NCBI GenBank assembly: GCA_017404025.1
Contig: JAFRDD010000151.1
Span: 1 to 52,997, forward strand
Length of the DNA: 52,997 bases
Reading direction: 5' to 3'
Origin: Clostridia bacterium
Lineage (GTDB): Bacteria > Bacillota > Clostridia > TANB77 > CAG-508
Under the pieces are notes generated by a model. The model made no database searches. It was not told where the DNA came from and saw only the letters and a program-made list of their open reading frames with translations. The position numbers and the translations under genes are program-made. Positions 10,494 to 18,514 of the stretch are shown in pieces (within the stretch, counting starts at the first letter, position 1; each line of letters begins with the position of its first letter).

Positions 10494-10982
10494 TTATTTT
10501 GTTATTTTAACTGAATCAAGAATTTTTTGAACGTTCTTTTGGTTTACTATATCCTCTAATGATTTGCTAGAATTCTCTTTTTTAGAAAATATTATTTCTA
10601 CATAAGAATTTTCTGAAATTTGTGCCATATAAACATGTTTATTTTCATTTTCATTGTATGATAAAAATTTAACATTTTTATATTGTTTTTCCTCACCATT
10701 ATAAACCATTTTTTTGTATTCTTTTAATACATCATATTTTGTATCTATATTGTTATAAGCTCTAGTTATTATTTCATTTTCTTTTGATTCAAGTTTTACT
10801 TCATTTTGATTTTCTTCAATTTTTTTATAGTCTAAACTTGAATATGTAAAATTAATATTTGAATTATCAACATTTATTTTTATGTTCTTTTTAGTAAAAA
10901 GGTTAAAAGTTAAAAATAATACTAAAATTACTGCAATTACTATAACTATCATTTTTATAGGTGATTTATTATCTTTCTTCAT
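10494..10982 (-). CDS. Small membrane-anchored protein of unknown function
   Basis: The 162-residue protein has an N-terminal membrane helix (about 10-27) after a basic start, then an extracellular domain of alternating strands with conserved-looking SYNENENKHVYMAQISENSYVEIIFS. The start overlaps the end of the upstream gene by 14 bases, so the two are probably translated together. I do not recognise the family; the arrangement resembles small secreted PsbP- or DUF-type single domains. It is the last gene of a three-gene minus-strand group with the transglutaminase-like protein. Confidence 0.7.
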   Translation of the reverse strand: MKKDNKSPIKMIVIVIAVILVLFLTFNLFTKKNIKINVDNSNINFTYSSLDYKKIEENQNEVKLESKENEIITRAYNNIDTKYDVLKEYKKMVYNGEEKQYKNVKFLSYNENENKHVYMAQISENSYVEIIFSKKENSSKSLEDIVNQKNVQKILDSVKITK

Positions 10983-11823
10983 CTTTTTTATTCTCCTTTA
11001 TTTTTACAAATATTTTTTTATGTTCTTCTATATTTTTTAGTTTAATTCTTTTTTTGTTTTTAGCATTTATTTTATCATTTTCTTTTGCAATCAACTCTTT
11101 TATATAATCAACAAATTTTTCGCTAACTTCTTTTATAAATATCTTTTCAGTAATATTTAAAATTGTTTCATACATTTGTTTATTTGATATAGCAACATCT
11201 ATATCATTAATATCTTCTTTTATGTTATTACAACTACATGGTTCAATATTCTTATCTTTTAATATAAATCTAACCAATTTATCATCATTATATTCTTTTA
11301 TAATATTTAAACAATATTCATTACTTTTTGCTTCATCTTCATTATTATTCAACTTTAATAATTTGCCATATATTTTGTTTATATTATATTTATACACATT
11401 TTTGTAATCTTCAATATTTTTTTCCTCAGCTTCAATATTTTCGTAATCTAAGTTTATTAAATACTTTTGCTTTCTACAAAGATACTCATCATAATGTTCT
11501 TCCTTTAATTTTAAAATATAATAATATTCAGATAAAATATTTTTTTCATATTCAGTAGCAGTTTCTAATTTGACTCGTTTGTATATTTTATTCATCATAT
11601 AATCATTTAAAGATTCAATATATAATTTGTAAGATTTATCAAACTTTTCTTCATTTTTTTCATTTTCAATAAATGTTTTATATTTTTTTATCATAGAATT
11701 TCTTTTGTAATTTATGCTAATAGAGCTTATACCTTTTTTAGATTTACTTGGTATTTTAGAGAGAAATCTACTTAATCTATTTAATGCAGAATTATTGGGT
11801 TTATATAATTCAATACTATTCAT
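10969..11823 (-). CDS. Lys/Glu-rich protein of unknown function
   Basis: From the Met at 11823 the protein has 284 residues. It has no signal peptide or membrane helix, is rich in Lys, Glu, Asn and Tyr, and is predicted largely helical with coiled-coil character (NEKNEEKFDKSYKLY, LKLKEEHYDEYL). An upstream Met at 11967 is in frame, but AGAAAGGA lies just ahead of 11823, so I prefer that start. The CSCNN motif near residue 200 could bind metal. It follows the transglutaminase-like gene and overlaps the next membrane protein. No family recognised. Confidence 0.65.
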   Translation of the reverse strand: MNSIELYKPNNSALNRLSRFLSKIPSKSKKGISSISINYKRNSMIKKYKTFIENEKNEEKFDKSYKLYIESLNDYMMNKIYKRVKLETATEYEKNILSEYYYILKLKEEHYDEYLCRKQKYLINLDYENIEAEEKNIEDYKNVYKYNINKIYGKLLKLNNNEDEAKSNEYCLNIIKEYNDDKLVRFILKDKNIEPCSCNNIKEDINDIDVAISNKQMYETILNITEKIFIKEVSEKFVDYIKELIAKENDKINAKNKKRIKLKNIEEHKKIFVKIKENKKDEER

Positions 11824-11988
11824 AATTACTAACATTCCTTTCTTATGTATCAAATGCGTTTGAAAAAGAAATATTACAGTGTATTTTTTTAAGCCGTTCT
11901 CTTTTTTTGAATTATAACATACAAGTAAATTAACATCAAGCATTTTTATTAAATCTATTAAATTCAATACATATCATCTAAAGAGGCT

Positions 11989-12951
11989 TTATTTTTGCTC
12001 TTTTAATTTCAATTCTATATCTTTTATACCTTTATCAAATTGTTCAAAAACATTTTGATATTTATTGTACTCATCCATTTTTTTTATTATGTATTCTCTA
12101 TTTTCAGTTATTCTGCAATAATGATTTATTATTGATGTTTTATGTAAGTTATCTATATAAAACTCTTCATCTTTAACTAAAAAGAACTCTATATTTTCCG
12201 AACTCATATACCATGTTAAATCTAAATTATACCATCTATTATTTATTTTTATCTGATTCCATGCATGATCAAATCTAACTAGTCCACTTAAGTTGGGTTT
12301 TGAATTTATATTTCCTATCCCTTTAATTACAGCATTTTCTATTTTCAATCTATCCAAACACTTCCATAATGCAATTGATATATCTATACATACTCCTCTT
12401 TTTAATAAAAAGCTGCTTACAAGACATGAATCATTCAGTGTTTCTTCACTATAATGAATATAATTTGCTATTTGAATAGCTGAAAATATTACTTTATCTA
12501 AATCATTTTTGCAGTATTTTTCACATATTTTTTGAAAATAATTTAATTTTTCTACTATTAGCACATATGATGCTACATCAACTTCTAATATTTGATTTGA
12601 TGCAAGCTCATGCGAAATTTCTATATATTTATCAAAAAATATTATTTTTTTGTTTACTTTATACAAATATGTAATATCTTCATCTGAAAATGTTTTTACT
12701 TTTTCATATAGATATATTGTTTTTCCTTTTTCAGCTAAATGTGTTATTAATTTAATTAATACTCCTTTTTCTTTTGCCATGTTTGAATCTATTATAAAAT
12801 ATATATCATTTGATAACTCCGTTAAATAATAGTCAGAAAATCTATTAACATTTATGCCCTCATAGTGGTCATCAAATATAAAATATCGTCTTTGCAATCT
12901 TTTATTGATTTGTGCTTTGAATAAAACCATCAAATATTTTAAAGTATCCAT
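11989..12951 (-). CDS. Transglutaminase-like (papain-fold) protein
   Basis: The 320-residue protein has a C-terminal transglutaminase core with a recognisable triad: C188 in LKRGVCIDIS, H229 in RFDHAWNQI and D244 in YNLDLTW. The N-terminal half (1-150) is a mixed alpha/beta region of unknown type. Such domains act as proteases or peptide-modifying enzymes. There is no signal peptide, so it appears cytoplasmic. The start follows GGGGAAAAA. It leads a group with two unknown genes, which may be partners or substrates; that is inference. Confidence 0.75.
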   Translation of the reverse strand: MDTLKYLMVLFKAQINKRLQRRYFIFDDHYEGINVNRFSDYYLTELSNDIYFIIDSNMAKEKGVLIKLITHLAEKGKTIYLYEKVKTFSDEDITYLYKVNKKIIFFDKYIEISHELASNQILEVDVASYVLIVEKLNYFQKICEKYCKNDLDKVIFSAIQIANYIHYSEETLNDSCLVSSFLLKRGVCIDISIALWKCLDRLKIENAVIKGIGNINSKPNLSGLVRFDHAWNQIKINNRWYNLDLTWYMSSENIEFFLVKDEEFYIDNLHKTSIINHYCRITENREYIIKKMDEYNKYQNVFEQFDKGIKDIELKLKEQK

Positions 12952-12994
12952 TTTTTCCCCATAATTTATTAATATTTTTACTGCTTCTCTATTT

Positions 12995-13435
12995 TTATGA
13001 TAATAATTTTTTTACAACTTCACTTATTGTTTTTCCATCACCTGCTGCGCCTATTTTTTCCTTTGATGTTTTCATTACCATACCCATATCTTTCATAGAA
13101 GTAGCACCTATACTTTGTATAACTTCTTTAACAATACTTTCAATTTCTTCTACTGTTAATTGTTTTGGTAAATATTGTGTTAAAATTTCTAATTCTTTAT
13201 TATTTTGATTTATTAAATCTTCTCTTCCACTTTTTTCAAATTCAGAGGCTGCATCTTTTCTTTTTTTAGCTTCTTTTGCAATTATATCAATTATTTGTTC
13301 ATCAGTTACTTCTATTGCTTCATCTTTTTCAACTTGTAATATTGCTGTTCTAATTGCTTGAACAGTATTTTTTTTCATTATGTCTTTTTCTTTCATAGCT
13401 TCTTTTAAATCATTTAATAATTTTTCTTTTAACAT
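12995..13435 (-). CDS. yqeY: GatB/YqeY domain protein
   Basis: The 146-residue YqeY-family protein is related to the tRNA-binding tail of GatB of the amidotransferase. Conserved features are LKEAMKEKD near the start, TVQAIRTAILQVEKDE, the central LTQYLPKQL, and the C-terminal MKDMGMVMKTSKEKIGAAGDGKTISEVVKKLL. A Met at 13441 is 6 bases upstream, but the AAGGA site abuts it, so 13435 is the better start. The exact role is not established. Confidence 0.93.
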   Translation of the reverse strand: MLKEKLLNDLKEAMKEKDIMKKNTVQAIRTAILQVEKDEAIEVTDEQIIDIIAKEAKKRKDAASEFEKSGREDLINQNNKELEILTQYLPKQLTVEEIESIVKEVIQSIGATSMKDMGMVMKTSKEKIGAAGDGKTISEVVKKLLS

Positions 13436-13490
13436 TTTCATTCCTTCTTTCCTTCATAATTATAACATATTTTTACAAAAATGTGAATTT

Positions 13491-14424
13491 TTAATTTTCA
13501 AACATTTTTATAACAGCATCCTTGTAAATTTCGTAAGCTATTTTTTCTCCATTTTCATGAAGTTCTATAAAATTTTTCATCATTACTCCACTATTAATTT
13601 CTAACACTTTTAACTCTTTATTATCTAATAATGCTATATCAATACTACCAAATTTCAAATTTATTTTTTGTGCAGTATTTTTGGCCATACTTGAAATTTT
13701 ATCTTTTAATTTCTTCTCTATTTCTAAATTAATGTTAGCTCCACCTTCTAAATTAAATTTCCAATTATATTCAAATTTTTCGCCAATTGGCAATATTTTA
13801 TTATACTTTTCATCCTCTAATTTTTCTTCATTTAAAAAGAAATTTTTATTAAATTTTATCAATAATTCTTTTATAGTATTTTTTCCATTTCCAGTAACAA
13901 TTGGTCTTACTTTCCCATATATTAATTTGACTTTATCATTTACGATAATCGCTCTATATTCTGTGTTAATTTTATAATATGGTGACGCGCTTATTGAAAA
14001 ATTAGTTGTAATCATCTTATTATATTTCTCTTCTAACTCATTTTCACTTGTTATTTTAAAAACATTTTTTCCGGCAAGTTCCATTATTAGGCTTTAAAAC
14101 AATTTCACTATTATTATTTAAAAAATATTTTCGTAAAGTTTCTAAAGAATTACAATTTAAAGCATATTTATTTTTGTTGCTTTCTCTATAAAAAATTTTA
14201 TGCTCTATGCAAGGAATATTCAGTGCTGTAAGAATATCTGACGTTCCATATTTATCATCTAAAATATTTCCTAAAGCATGATCATTATTTCCAAATTTAT
14301 ATCCAAAAATAAATCTAATTTTTGAGTCTTTTTTTAACATTATTACATAATCTTTTGATAATAATTGCATTTCTATGTTCAATTCATTACTAATCTTTTT
14401 AATTATTTCTATATATTTTTCCAT
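13491..14424 (-). CDS. ATP-grasp domain protein, split by an in-frame CGG (+1 shift)
   Basis: Reading complement(join(13491..14072,14074..14424)) joins two open frames into a 310-residue ATP-grasp protein. The first part has a typical pre-ATP-grasp region and VLKPNNGTC, the start of the ATP-binding loop. The second continues GKNVFKITSENELEEKY and has the C-terminal metal-binding motif KVLEINSGVMMKNF (Glu and Asn) of the family. ATP-grasp enzymes form amide bonds through acyl phosphates (cyanophycin synthetase- or glutathione synthase-like). The split occurs in the glycine-rich loop, which normally reads NNGTGGxGVF, so Gly at the shift is what the family predicts. The second part has its own Met at 14084 but no ribosome binding site there. 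Confidence 0.8.
14071..14073 (-). other. In-frame CGG, putative +1 frameshift site (ATP-grasp gene)
   Basis: Minus-strand context ACT TGC CGG AAA. Skipping the C gives TGC GGA AAA AAT GTT and restores the glycine-rich loop. The zero frame ends four codons later. Confidence 0.7.
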
Positions 14425-14461
14425 TTACTAATACCCCATATAATATTTAATTTTTTAGGAA

Positions 14462-14495
14462 AATAGAGCAGAGACATTAACAATCTCTACTCTAT
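14462..14495 (-). terminator. Terminator after the divIC-like gene
   Basis: An imperfect hairpin (AATAGAGCAGAGA / TCTCTACTCTAT) lies 39 bases after the divIC-like stop. It separates the yabP-yabQ-divIC group from the ATP-grasp gene. Confidence 0.6.
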
Positions 14496-14533
14496 CTTTC
14501 ATCAAATTAAGTTTTAATAGTATTTATAACACA

Positions 14534-14809
14534 TTAATTTCCTTTGTCTAAATATACTCTCTCATTTGGTAAATACATATCTAGCTTTTCCCTAGCTGTA
14601 TCTTCTATAAATTCTAATGAACCTACTTTTTCCTTTTTATCATTAAGCTCTTTTTGTTTTTTCTCTTGCTCTGCTATTTGGTATTCCAAATTTTTAGATG
14701 TTCTTTTATATTCATTAAGTGTTTTTTGTTGATTTATTAATGTTATTACTACATATATTCCTATTAATATTATTAATATTTTTATATAAATTTTTTTTCT
14801 TTTTTTCAT
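14534..14809 (-). CDS. divIC: FtsB/DivIC-family septum formation initiator
   Basis: The 91-residue single-pass membrane protein has a basic N-terminus, a membrane helix (about 9-24), a coiled coil (about 27-62, Lys/Glu/Gln-rich with KNLEYQIAEQEKKQKELNDKK) and the family C-terminus EFIEDTAREKLDMYLPNERVY. It is part of the divisome complex with FtsL and DivIB. The position just after yabP and yabQ matches the yabP-yabQ-divIC order known in Bacillus and Clostridia. The start follows AAAGGTACAG. Confidence 0.88.
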   Translation of the reverse strand: MKKRKKIYIKILIILIGIYVVITLINQQKTLNEYKRTSKNLEYQIAEQEKKQKELNDKKEKVGSLEFIEDTAREKLDMYLPNERVYLDKGN

Positions 14810-14866
14810 CTGTACCTTTCTCCATATCTCACATTTTGGACTTTTCGACCATATATTATATATTTT

Positions 14867-15325
14867 CTACTTTTTTACAAAAATTCCTTCTTTTTTTATA
14901 TATTTTTTGTTGATTTTTTCAATTTTCTTTCTAATATTTATAATAATAAATGAAATTGGTTTAATAAATAAAAATTTAATTATTCTAATGAATAAATTAA
15001 TAGGTATCTTTAATATTTTTTTAATAAATGAAATTAATGAAACATTTACTTTTATAATATATTTACTAATTAACAGAATATATAATAATACACCTATCAT
15101 AACTCCTAAAAACATAAAAAATCGAATCTCACCATTATTGAAAACAAATATAGAATATATTAAAATTATTCCCGTTATTACCCAAAACAAAAAATCTTCT
15201 AAATAAGTTACAAAATCTTTAGTTTTGAAACTTATTCTTAATATTCTAAAAAAGTCAAATGTAAAACCTATTAAAATTCCATTTAAAACGAATATTAAAA
15301 ATAAATATGCCTGATTCTGTACCAT
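14867..15325 (-). CDS. yabQ: Spore cortex biosynthesis protein YabQ
   Basis: The 152-residue membrane protein has about three N-terminal helices (5-30, 45-63, 68-90) and a basic C-terminal region ending IRKKIEKINKKYIKK. The N-terminal block NGILIGFTFDFFRILR is characteristic of YabQ, which is needed for cortex formation in the outer forespore membrane. It lies between yabP and the divIC-like gene. This is the best evidence, with yabP, that the organism makes spores. Confidence 0.88.
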   Translation of the reverse strand: MVQNQAYLFLIFVLNGILIGFTFDFFRILRISFKTKDFVTYLEDFLFWVITGIILIYSIFVFNNGEIRFFMFLGVMIGVLLYILLISKYIIKVNVSLISFIKKILKIPINLFIRIIKFLFIKPISFIIINIRKKIEKINKKYIKKEGIFVKK

Positions 15326-15340
15326 ATGCGCGCCTTTCTT

Positions 15341-15640
15341 TTATTTAAATATTTTACTTATAATACTGGTTTTAGATTTTTCTATATTTTTGTCACTATA
15401 TGATAAATATGATATATCTCCTTCAACGATTACTTCTGCTGTATCTAAACTTAATTTATTTATTCTAATGTTTTCTCCTTTTACAGTAAGTAATCCTAAT
15501 TCAGTATCTACCATTGCAACTTGATCATCAAAGCTTATTACATCAACAACTCCTGATATACTAAGTTTTTGTCTATTTTCTAGTATTAAATTTTGTATTA
15601 CCTCTGTATTTTTATAACCATTTCTTTCATCTACAGTCAT
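15341..15640 (-). CDS. yabP: Sporulation protein YabP
   Basis: The 99-residue YabP/YqfC-family protein has NLILENRQKLSISGVVDVISFDDQ followed by GLLTVKGENIRINKLSLDTAEVIVEGDI, a beta-strand-rich domain found only in endospore formers. It is co-transcribed with yabQ (15 bases apart) and is preceded by GGAGGTAACAG. In Bacillus its transcription is sigma-E dependent; I did not identify such a promoter here with confidence. Confidence 0.9.
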   Translation of the reverse strand: MTVDERNGYKNTEVIQNLILENRQKLSISGVVDVISFDDQVAMVDTELGLLTVKGENIRINKLSLDTAEVIVEGDISYLSYSDKNIEKSKTSIISKIFK

Positions 15641-15724
15641 TTTCTGTTACCTCCTATTAGAATATATATCTAAATTATATATATTCACAGTTTGTCTATT
15701 TTAGAACATTTCTTTCCATGTTTC

Positions 15725-15900
15725 TGGGAGCAGGTGTTTTTGTTTCCGGGGACAGGTACAAAAAGCAGAAATTTCATAATAAAAAGGCAATGAACTGATT
15801 TTACTTTAGCAATTCAGTTTACTGCCTTTTTATACTTTACTCTTAACTTTTTTATTTATGTTTTTTGTACCTGTCCCCCAAAAGCACCTGTCCACAAAAA
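15725..15900. repeat. GGGGACAGGTAC inverted repeat enclosing a terminator
   Basis: Outer arms CGGGGACAGGTACAAAAA (about 15747-15765) and TTTTTTGTACCTGTCCCCC (about 15860-15879), with AGCAGGTG / CACCTGTC elements further out, enclose a conventional hairpin. It is a palindromic dispersed-repeat type often seen in Clostridia intergenic DNA. It fills the gap between lysC and yabP. Confidence 0.75.
15781..15831. terminator. Hairpin inside the repeat
   Basis: AAAAAGGCA (15781-15789) pairs with TGCCTTTTT (15823-15831), with an inner AACTGA/TCAGTT stem. It lies downstream of lysC (minus) and can also stop read-through from the other direction. Confidence 0.65.
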
Positions 15901-15903
15901 ACA

Positions 15904-16872
15904 TTATTCTTTTTCTATTATTTCTTTGTGCATTAATTCTAAAACATCATTATCTACAATACTTTTAAATACGATTGATATTTTTGACTCTGAAACGTCG
16001 AATGTTAGTATTTCTAATTTATTTTCGTCAATCAGTCGTATAACTTTTTGTATTACTTCAGTATTTCTGATAATCCCATTTCCTATAATAGATATTCTTG
16101 AAACCTCTTTTTTTACAATACTTTTAACCTTATTTGCTTCTATTTCTTCAGAAATTGTACTTCCATCTTTATCATTAAATGTAGATTTTGCAACAATTGG
16201 AATATTAAATCTTTCTGCAATTTCAACGCATCTATTATGCAAAACTTTGGCTCCTTCTTCAGATATTTGTAACATCTCATCATAAGACACATTTAACATT
16301 TTTTTTGCCTTTTCCACTTTATTCGGGTCTGTCGTATAAACGCCATCAACATCCGAAAAAATATAACATTTTTTTGCTTTTAATGCTGCAGCTATTGCAA
16401 CTGCTGTCGTATCAGAACCTCCTCTTCCTAATGTTGCAATATCATTATTAGAATTAATACCTTGAAACCCTGCAACTATAACAATTTTTCCGTCATTTAG
16501 TTCTTTTTTTATTCTTGATGTATCAATTTTTTTTATTATTGCATTTTGATTAGTGTTATTTGTTATTATTCCTGCTTGAGGACCTGTTAAAGAAATTGCT
16601 TTATGATGCAAACTATTTAATAATATACTTAATTTTGCAATAGACATTTGTTCTCCCGAACTTAGTAGCATATCCATTTCTCTAATATCTGGTTTTTCAG
16701 ATAATTCTTTTGCTTGTTCTATTAAATTATCTGTAGTCTTTCCTTGAGCAGATAATACAACTACAATATTCGAATATTCTTTTTTTAAATCGATTATTTT
16801 TTTAGCTACTTTTCTTAATTTTTCATTATTGGCAACAGAGCTTCCTCCAAACTTCAAAACAATTGTATCCAT
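15904..16872 (-). CDS. lysC: Aspartate kinase, short form
   Basis: This enzyme phosphorylates aspartate, the first step to lysine, threonine, methionine and diaminopimelate for the wall. Starting at the Met at 16872 (AAGGA six bases upstream), the protein has 322 residues. It shows KFGGSSVA at the start, SSGEQMSIA, GFQGIN and GRGGSDTTA, then SDVDGVYTTDP. Only one ACT-type region is evident (RISIIGNGIIRNTEVIQ...KLEILTFDVSESKISIV). Usual monofunctional aspartokinases have about 400 residues and two ACT domains, so feedback control may be altered. Confidence 0.9.
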   Translation of the reverse strand: MDTIVLKFGGSSVANNEKLRKVAKKIIDLKKEYSNIVVVLSAQGKTTDNLIEQAKELSEKPDIREMDMLLSSGEQMSIAKLSILLNSLHHKAISLTGPQAGIITNNTNQNAIIKKIDTSRIKKELNDGKIVIVAGFQGINSNNDIATLGRGGSDTTAVAIAAALKAKKCYIFSDVDGVYTTDPNKVEKAKKMLNVSYDEMLQISEEGAKVLHNRCVEIAERFNIPIVAKSTFNDKDGSTISEEIEANKVKSIVKKEVSRISIIGNGIIRNTEVIQKVIRLIDENKLEILTFDVSESKISIVFKSIVDNDVLELMHKEIIEKE

Positions 16873-16892
16873 ATTCATTCCTTCTTTACAAA

Positions 16893-16926
16893 AATATAGT
16901 AAGTCTAGATTTAGACTTACTATATT
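16893..16926 (-). terminator. Terminator of prfB
   Basis: Perfect 15-bp arms (16893-16907, 16912-16926) are followed on the minus strand by TTTTTGT. It begins 17 bases after the shifted-frame stop of prfB, better spacing than to the unshifted stop. Confidence 0.75.
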
Positions 16927-16943
16927 ATATTAAATATTTTTAC

Positions 16944-18055
16944 TCATGTTAAACTATTTTTCCATCTTAAATAACTATCAATAAAACCGTCAATATCTCC
17001 ATCCATAACAGCTTGTACATTTCCGAACCTCATAGTTTGTTCTATGATCTTTAACCATAGTATATGGGCAAAAAACATATGAACGTATTTGACTTCCCCA
17101 TGCAATATCCATTTGAACACCTTTTAAATCTTCTTGTTTTTCTTTTTGCTCTTTTTCTTTTAAATCTAGCAATTTTGATTTTAACATTTTCATTGCTGTT
17201 TCTCTGTTTTGAATTTGCGAACGTTCTGACTGACATGCAACTACTATATTTGTTGGTATATGTGTTATTCTAACTGCTGAAGATGTTTTATTTATATGCT
17301 GGCCTCCTGCTCCTGATGCTCTATAAGTATCTACTCTTAAATCATCTGGATTTATCTCTATATTTATATCCTCTGTTATTTCAGGTAATACTTCAACAGA
17401 AGCAAATGAAGTATGTCTTCTTCCTCCACTGTCAAATGGTGATATTCTAACTAATCTATGTACTCCCATTTCGCTTTTTAAATATCCATATGCATTTTGT
17501 CCTACTACTTCGAATGTTACACTTTTTAGTCCCGCTTCTTCACCTTCTAGATAATCTACTTCTTTTACTTCATAACCATTTTTTTCGGCCCATCTAGTGT
17601 ACATTCTATATAACATTTCAGCCCAATCTTGTGACTCAGTTCCTCCTGCTCCTGGATGTATTGTTAGAATCGCATTATTTTTATCAAACTTTTCCGATAA
17701 TAATGTTTCTAACTCGAGTTTTTCAATCTCTTTTTCAAACTTTAAAGTATTTTTTAGTATTTCTCTTTTTATATCTTCATCAAATTCTTGCATTACAAGT
17801 TCTGACAATTCTTCTATATTATTAATATCATCATTTAATTCTTTATATTTTGTGCATATTTTTTTATTTGTTTTAATTTTGCTTAATATTTCATCTTTCT
17901 TATCATTATTAGTCCAAAAACCTTCTTTTACTGTTTCATTTTCTAATTCTTCTAATTCTTTTTGTAGCTTTGGAATGTCAAAGTGAATCACCTAGTTCTT
18001 TTAGTTTAGATTTAAGGTCTTTTATTTTTTTAGTATTCTCTTCTAATTCTATCAT
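16944..18055 (-). CDS. prfB: Peptide chain release factor 2 with two +1 frameshift sites
   Basis: RF2 releases peptides at UGA and UAA. Full reading is complement(join(16944..17024,17026..17979,17981..18055)). The first 25 codons end in CTT TGA C, the classical autoregulatory site, where the ribosome skips one base to read GAC. The body has the tripeptide loop region ([20 protein letters not shown]) and the GGQ motif in [18 protein letters not shown]. Near the end the family has [19 protein letters not shown]. Here the zero frame reads NYEV then CGG (Arg) and departs from the family. A second +1 step at 17025 restores [19 protein letters not shown] and a final stop at 16944. Total 379 minus about 25 gives roughly 368 residues, a normal RF2 length. 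Confidence 0.93.
17023..17025 (-). other. In-frame CGG, putative second +1 frameshift site in prfB
   Basis: Minus-strand context GAG GTT CGG AAA TGT. Skipping C17025 gives GTT GGA AAT GTA, the conserved VGNV of RF2. The zero frame stops after eleven aberrant residues. Confidence 0.75.
17977..17983 (-). promoter_or_regulatory. Programmed +1 frameshift site of RF2 (CUU UGA C)
   Basis: CTTTGAC follows an internal Shine-Dalgarno-like AGGTGA a few bases upstream, the known arrangement by which low RF2 raises frameshifting and so RF2 synthesis. Codon 26 is TGA (17978-17980). Confidence 0.92.
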
Positions 18056-18134
18056 TTCTTCACTCTCCTCTAATATATAATACATTATTTATTTTAAAAA
18101 AACAAGATTTTGTTTTCACTATATTAAAATTCTT

Positions 18135-18174
18135 TTTTATTAAAAAGGAAACAGGAGATGCTTTCACATCTCCT
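18135..18174 (-). terminator. Terminator of the 18180-18443 orphan
   Basis: AGGAGATG (18153-18160) and CATCTCCT (18167-18174) form the stem; the minus strand then reads GTTTCCTTTTT. It begins 6 bases after the orphan's stop codon. Confidence 0.75.
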
Positions 18175-18179
18175 TTATT

Positions 18180-18443
18180 TTAGTCTGTAAAGACCAACTG
18201 GTAATTATAGTCTTTTTCGTCTGTTTCCCAACACACTGTCTCATCATTGGGGTCGAACTTAAGCCATTCAGGAAAATTAAGTCCAGCAACTAAATGTCTG
18301 ACTATTATCAGCTGTCCCTTCAATTGAGGGGTCAGTGAGACTTCTATTGTGCCCTTAACTTTGCCTTCTCTGAACCTAAAATTATGGTTCTTGCTTTGCA
18401 AAGCTGTCATTACAAGAGCTTTGGGGTCTATCTCAATTGCCAT
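18180..18443 (-). CDS. Small cytoplasmic orphan protein (GC-richer insert)
   Basis: The 87-residue protein has no signal peptide or membrane helix. Balanced composition with several Trp (FPEWLKFD, VCWETDE) and short strands suggests a compact folded domain. The start follows GAAAGGAGCGGG. It has a near-consensus promoter and its own terminator, so it is a one-gene unit inserted between the ABC exporter and prfB. Codon use (CTC-, AAG-, GGG-containing) differs from the neighbours. I do not recognise the family. Confidence 0.7.
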   Translation of the reverse strand: MAIEIDPKALVMTALQSKNHNFRFREGKVKGTIEVSLTPQLKGQLIIVRHLVAGLNFPEWLKFDPNDETVCWETDEKDYNYQLVFTD

Positions 18444-18476
18444 ATTCCCGCTCCTTTCTACAATATATTATTTCAA

Positions 18477-18505
18477 ATTATATCATTTTATGTTTACCTT
18501 GTCAA
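18477..18505 (-). promoter_or_regulatory. Sigma-A promoter of the 18180-18443 orphan
   Basis: Minus strand TTGACA (18500-18505), 17 bases, then TATAAT (18477-18482) with an extended TG. Both hexamers are perfect consensus. Confidence 0.85.
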
Positions 18506-18514
18506 ATATTTACT

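Noticed and set aside
17977..17983. UGA read as an amino acid in this organism
   Set aside because: The site is the standard RF2 frameshift context, and other genes use UGA only as a stop.
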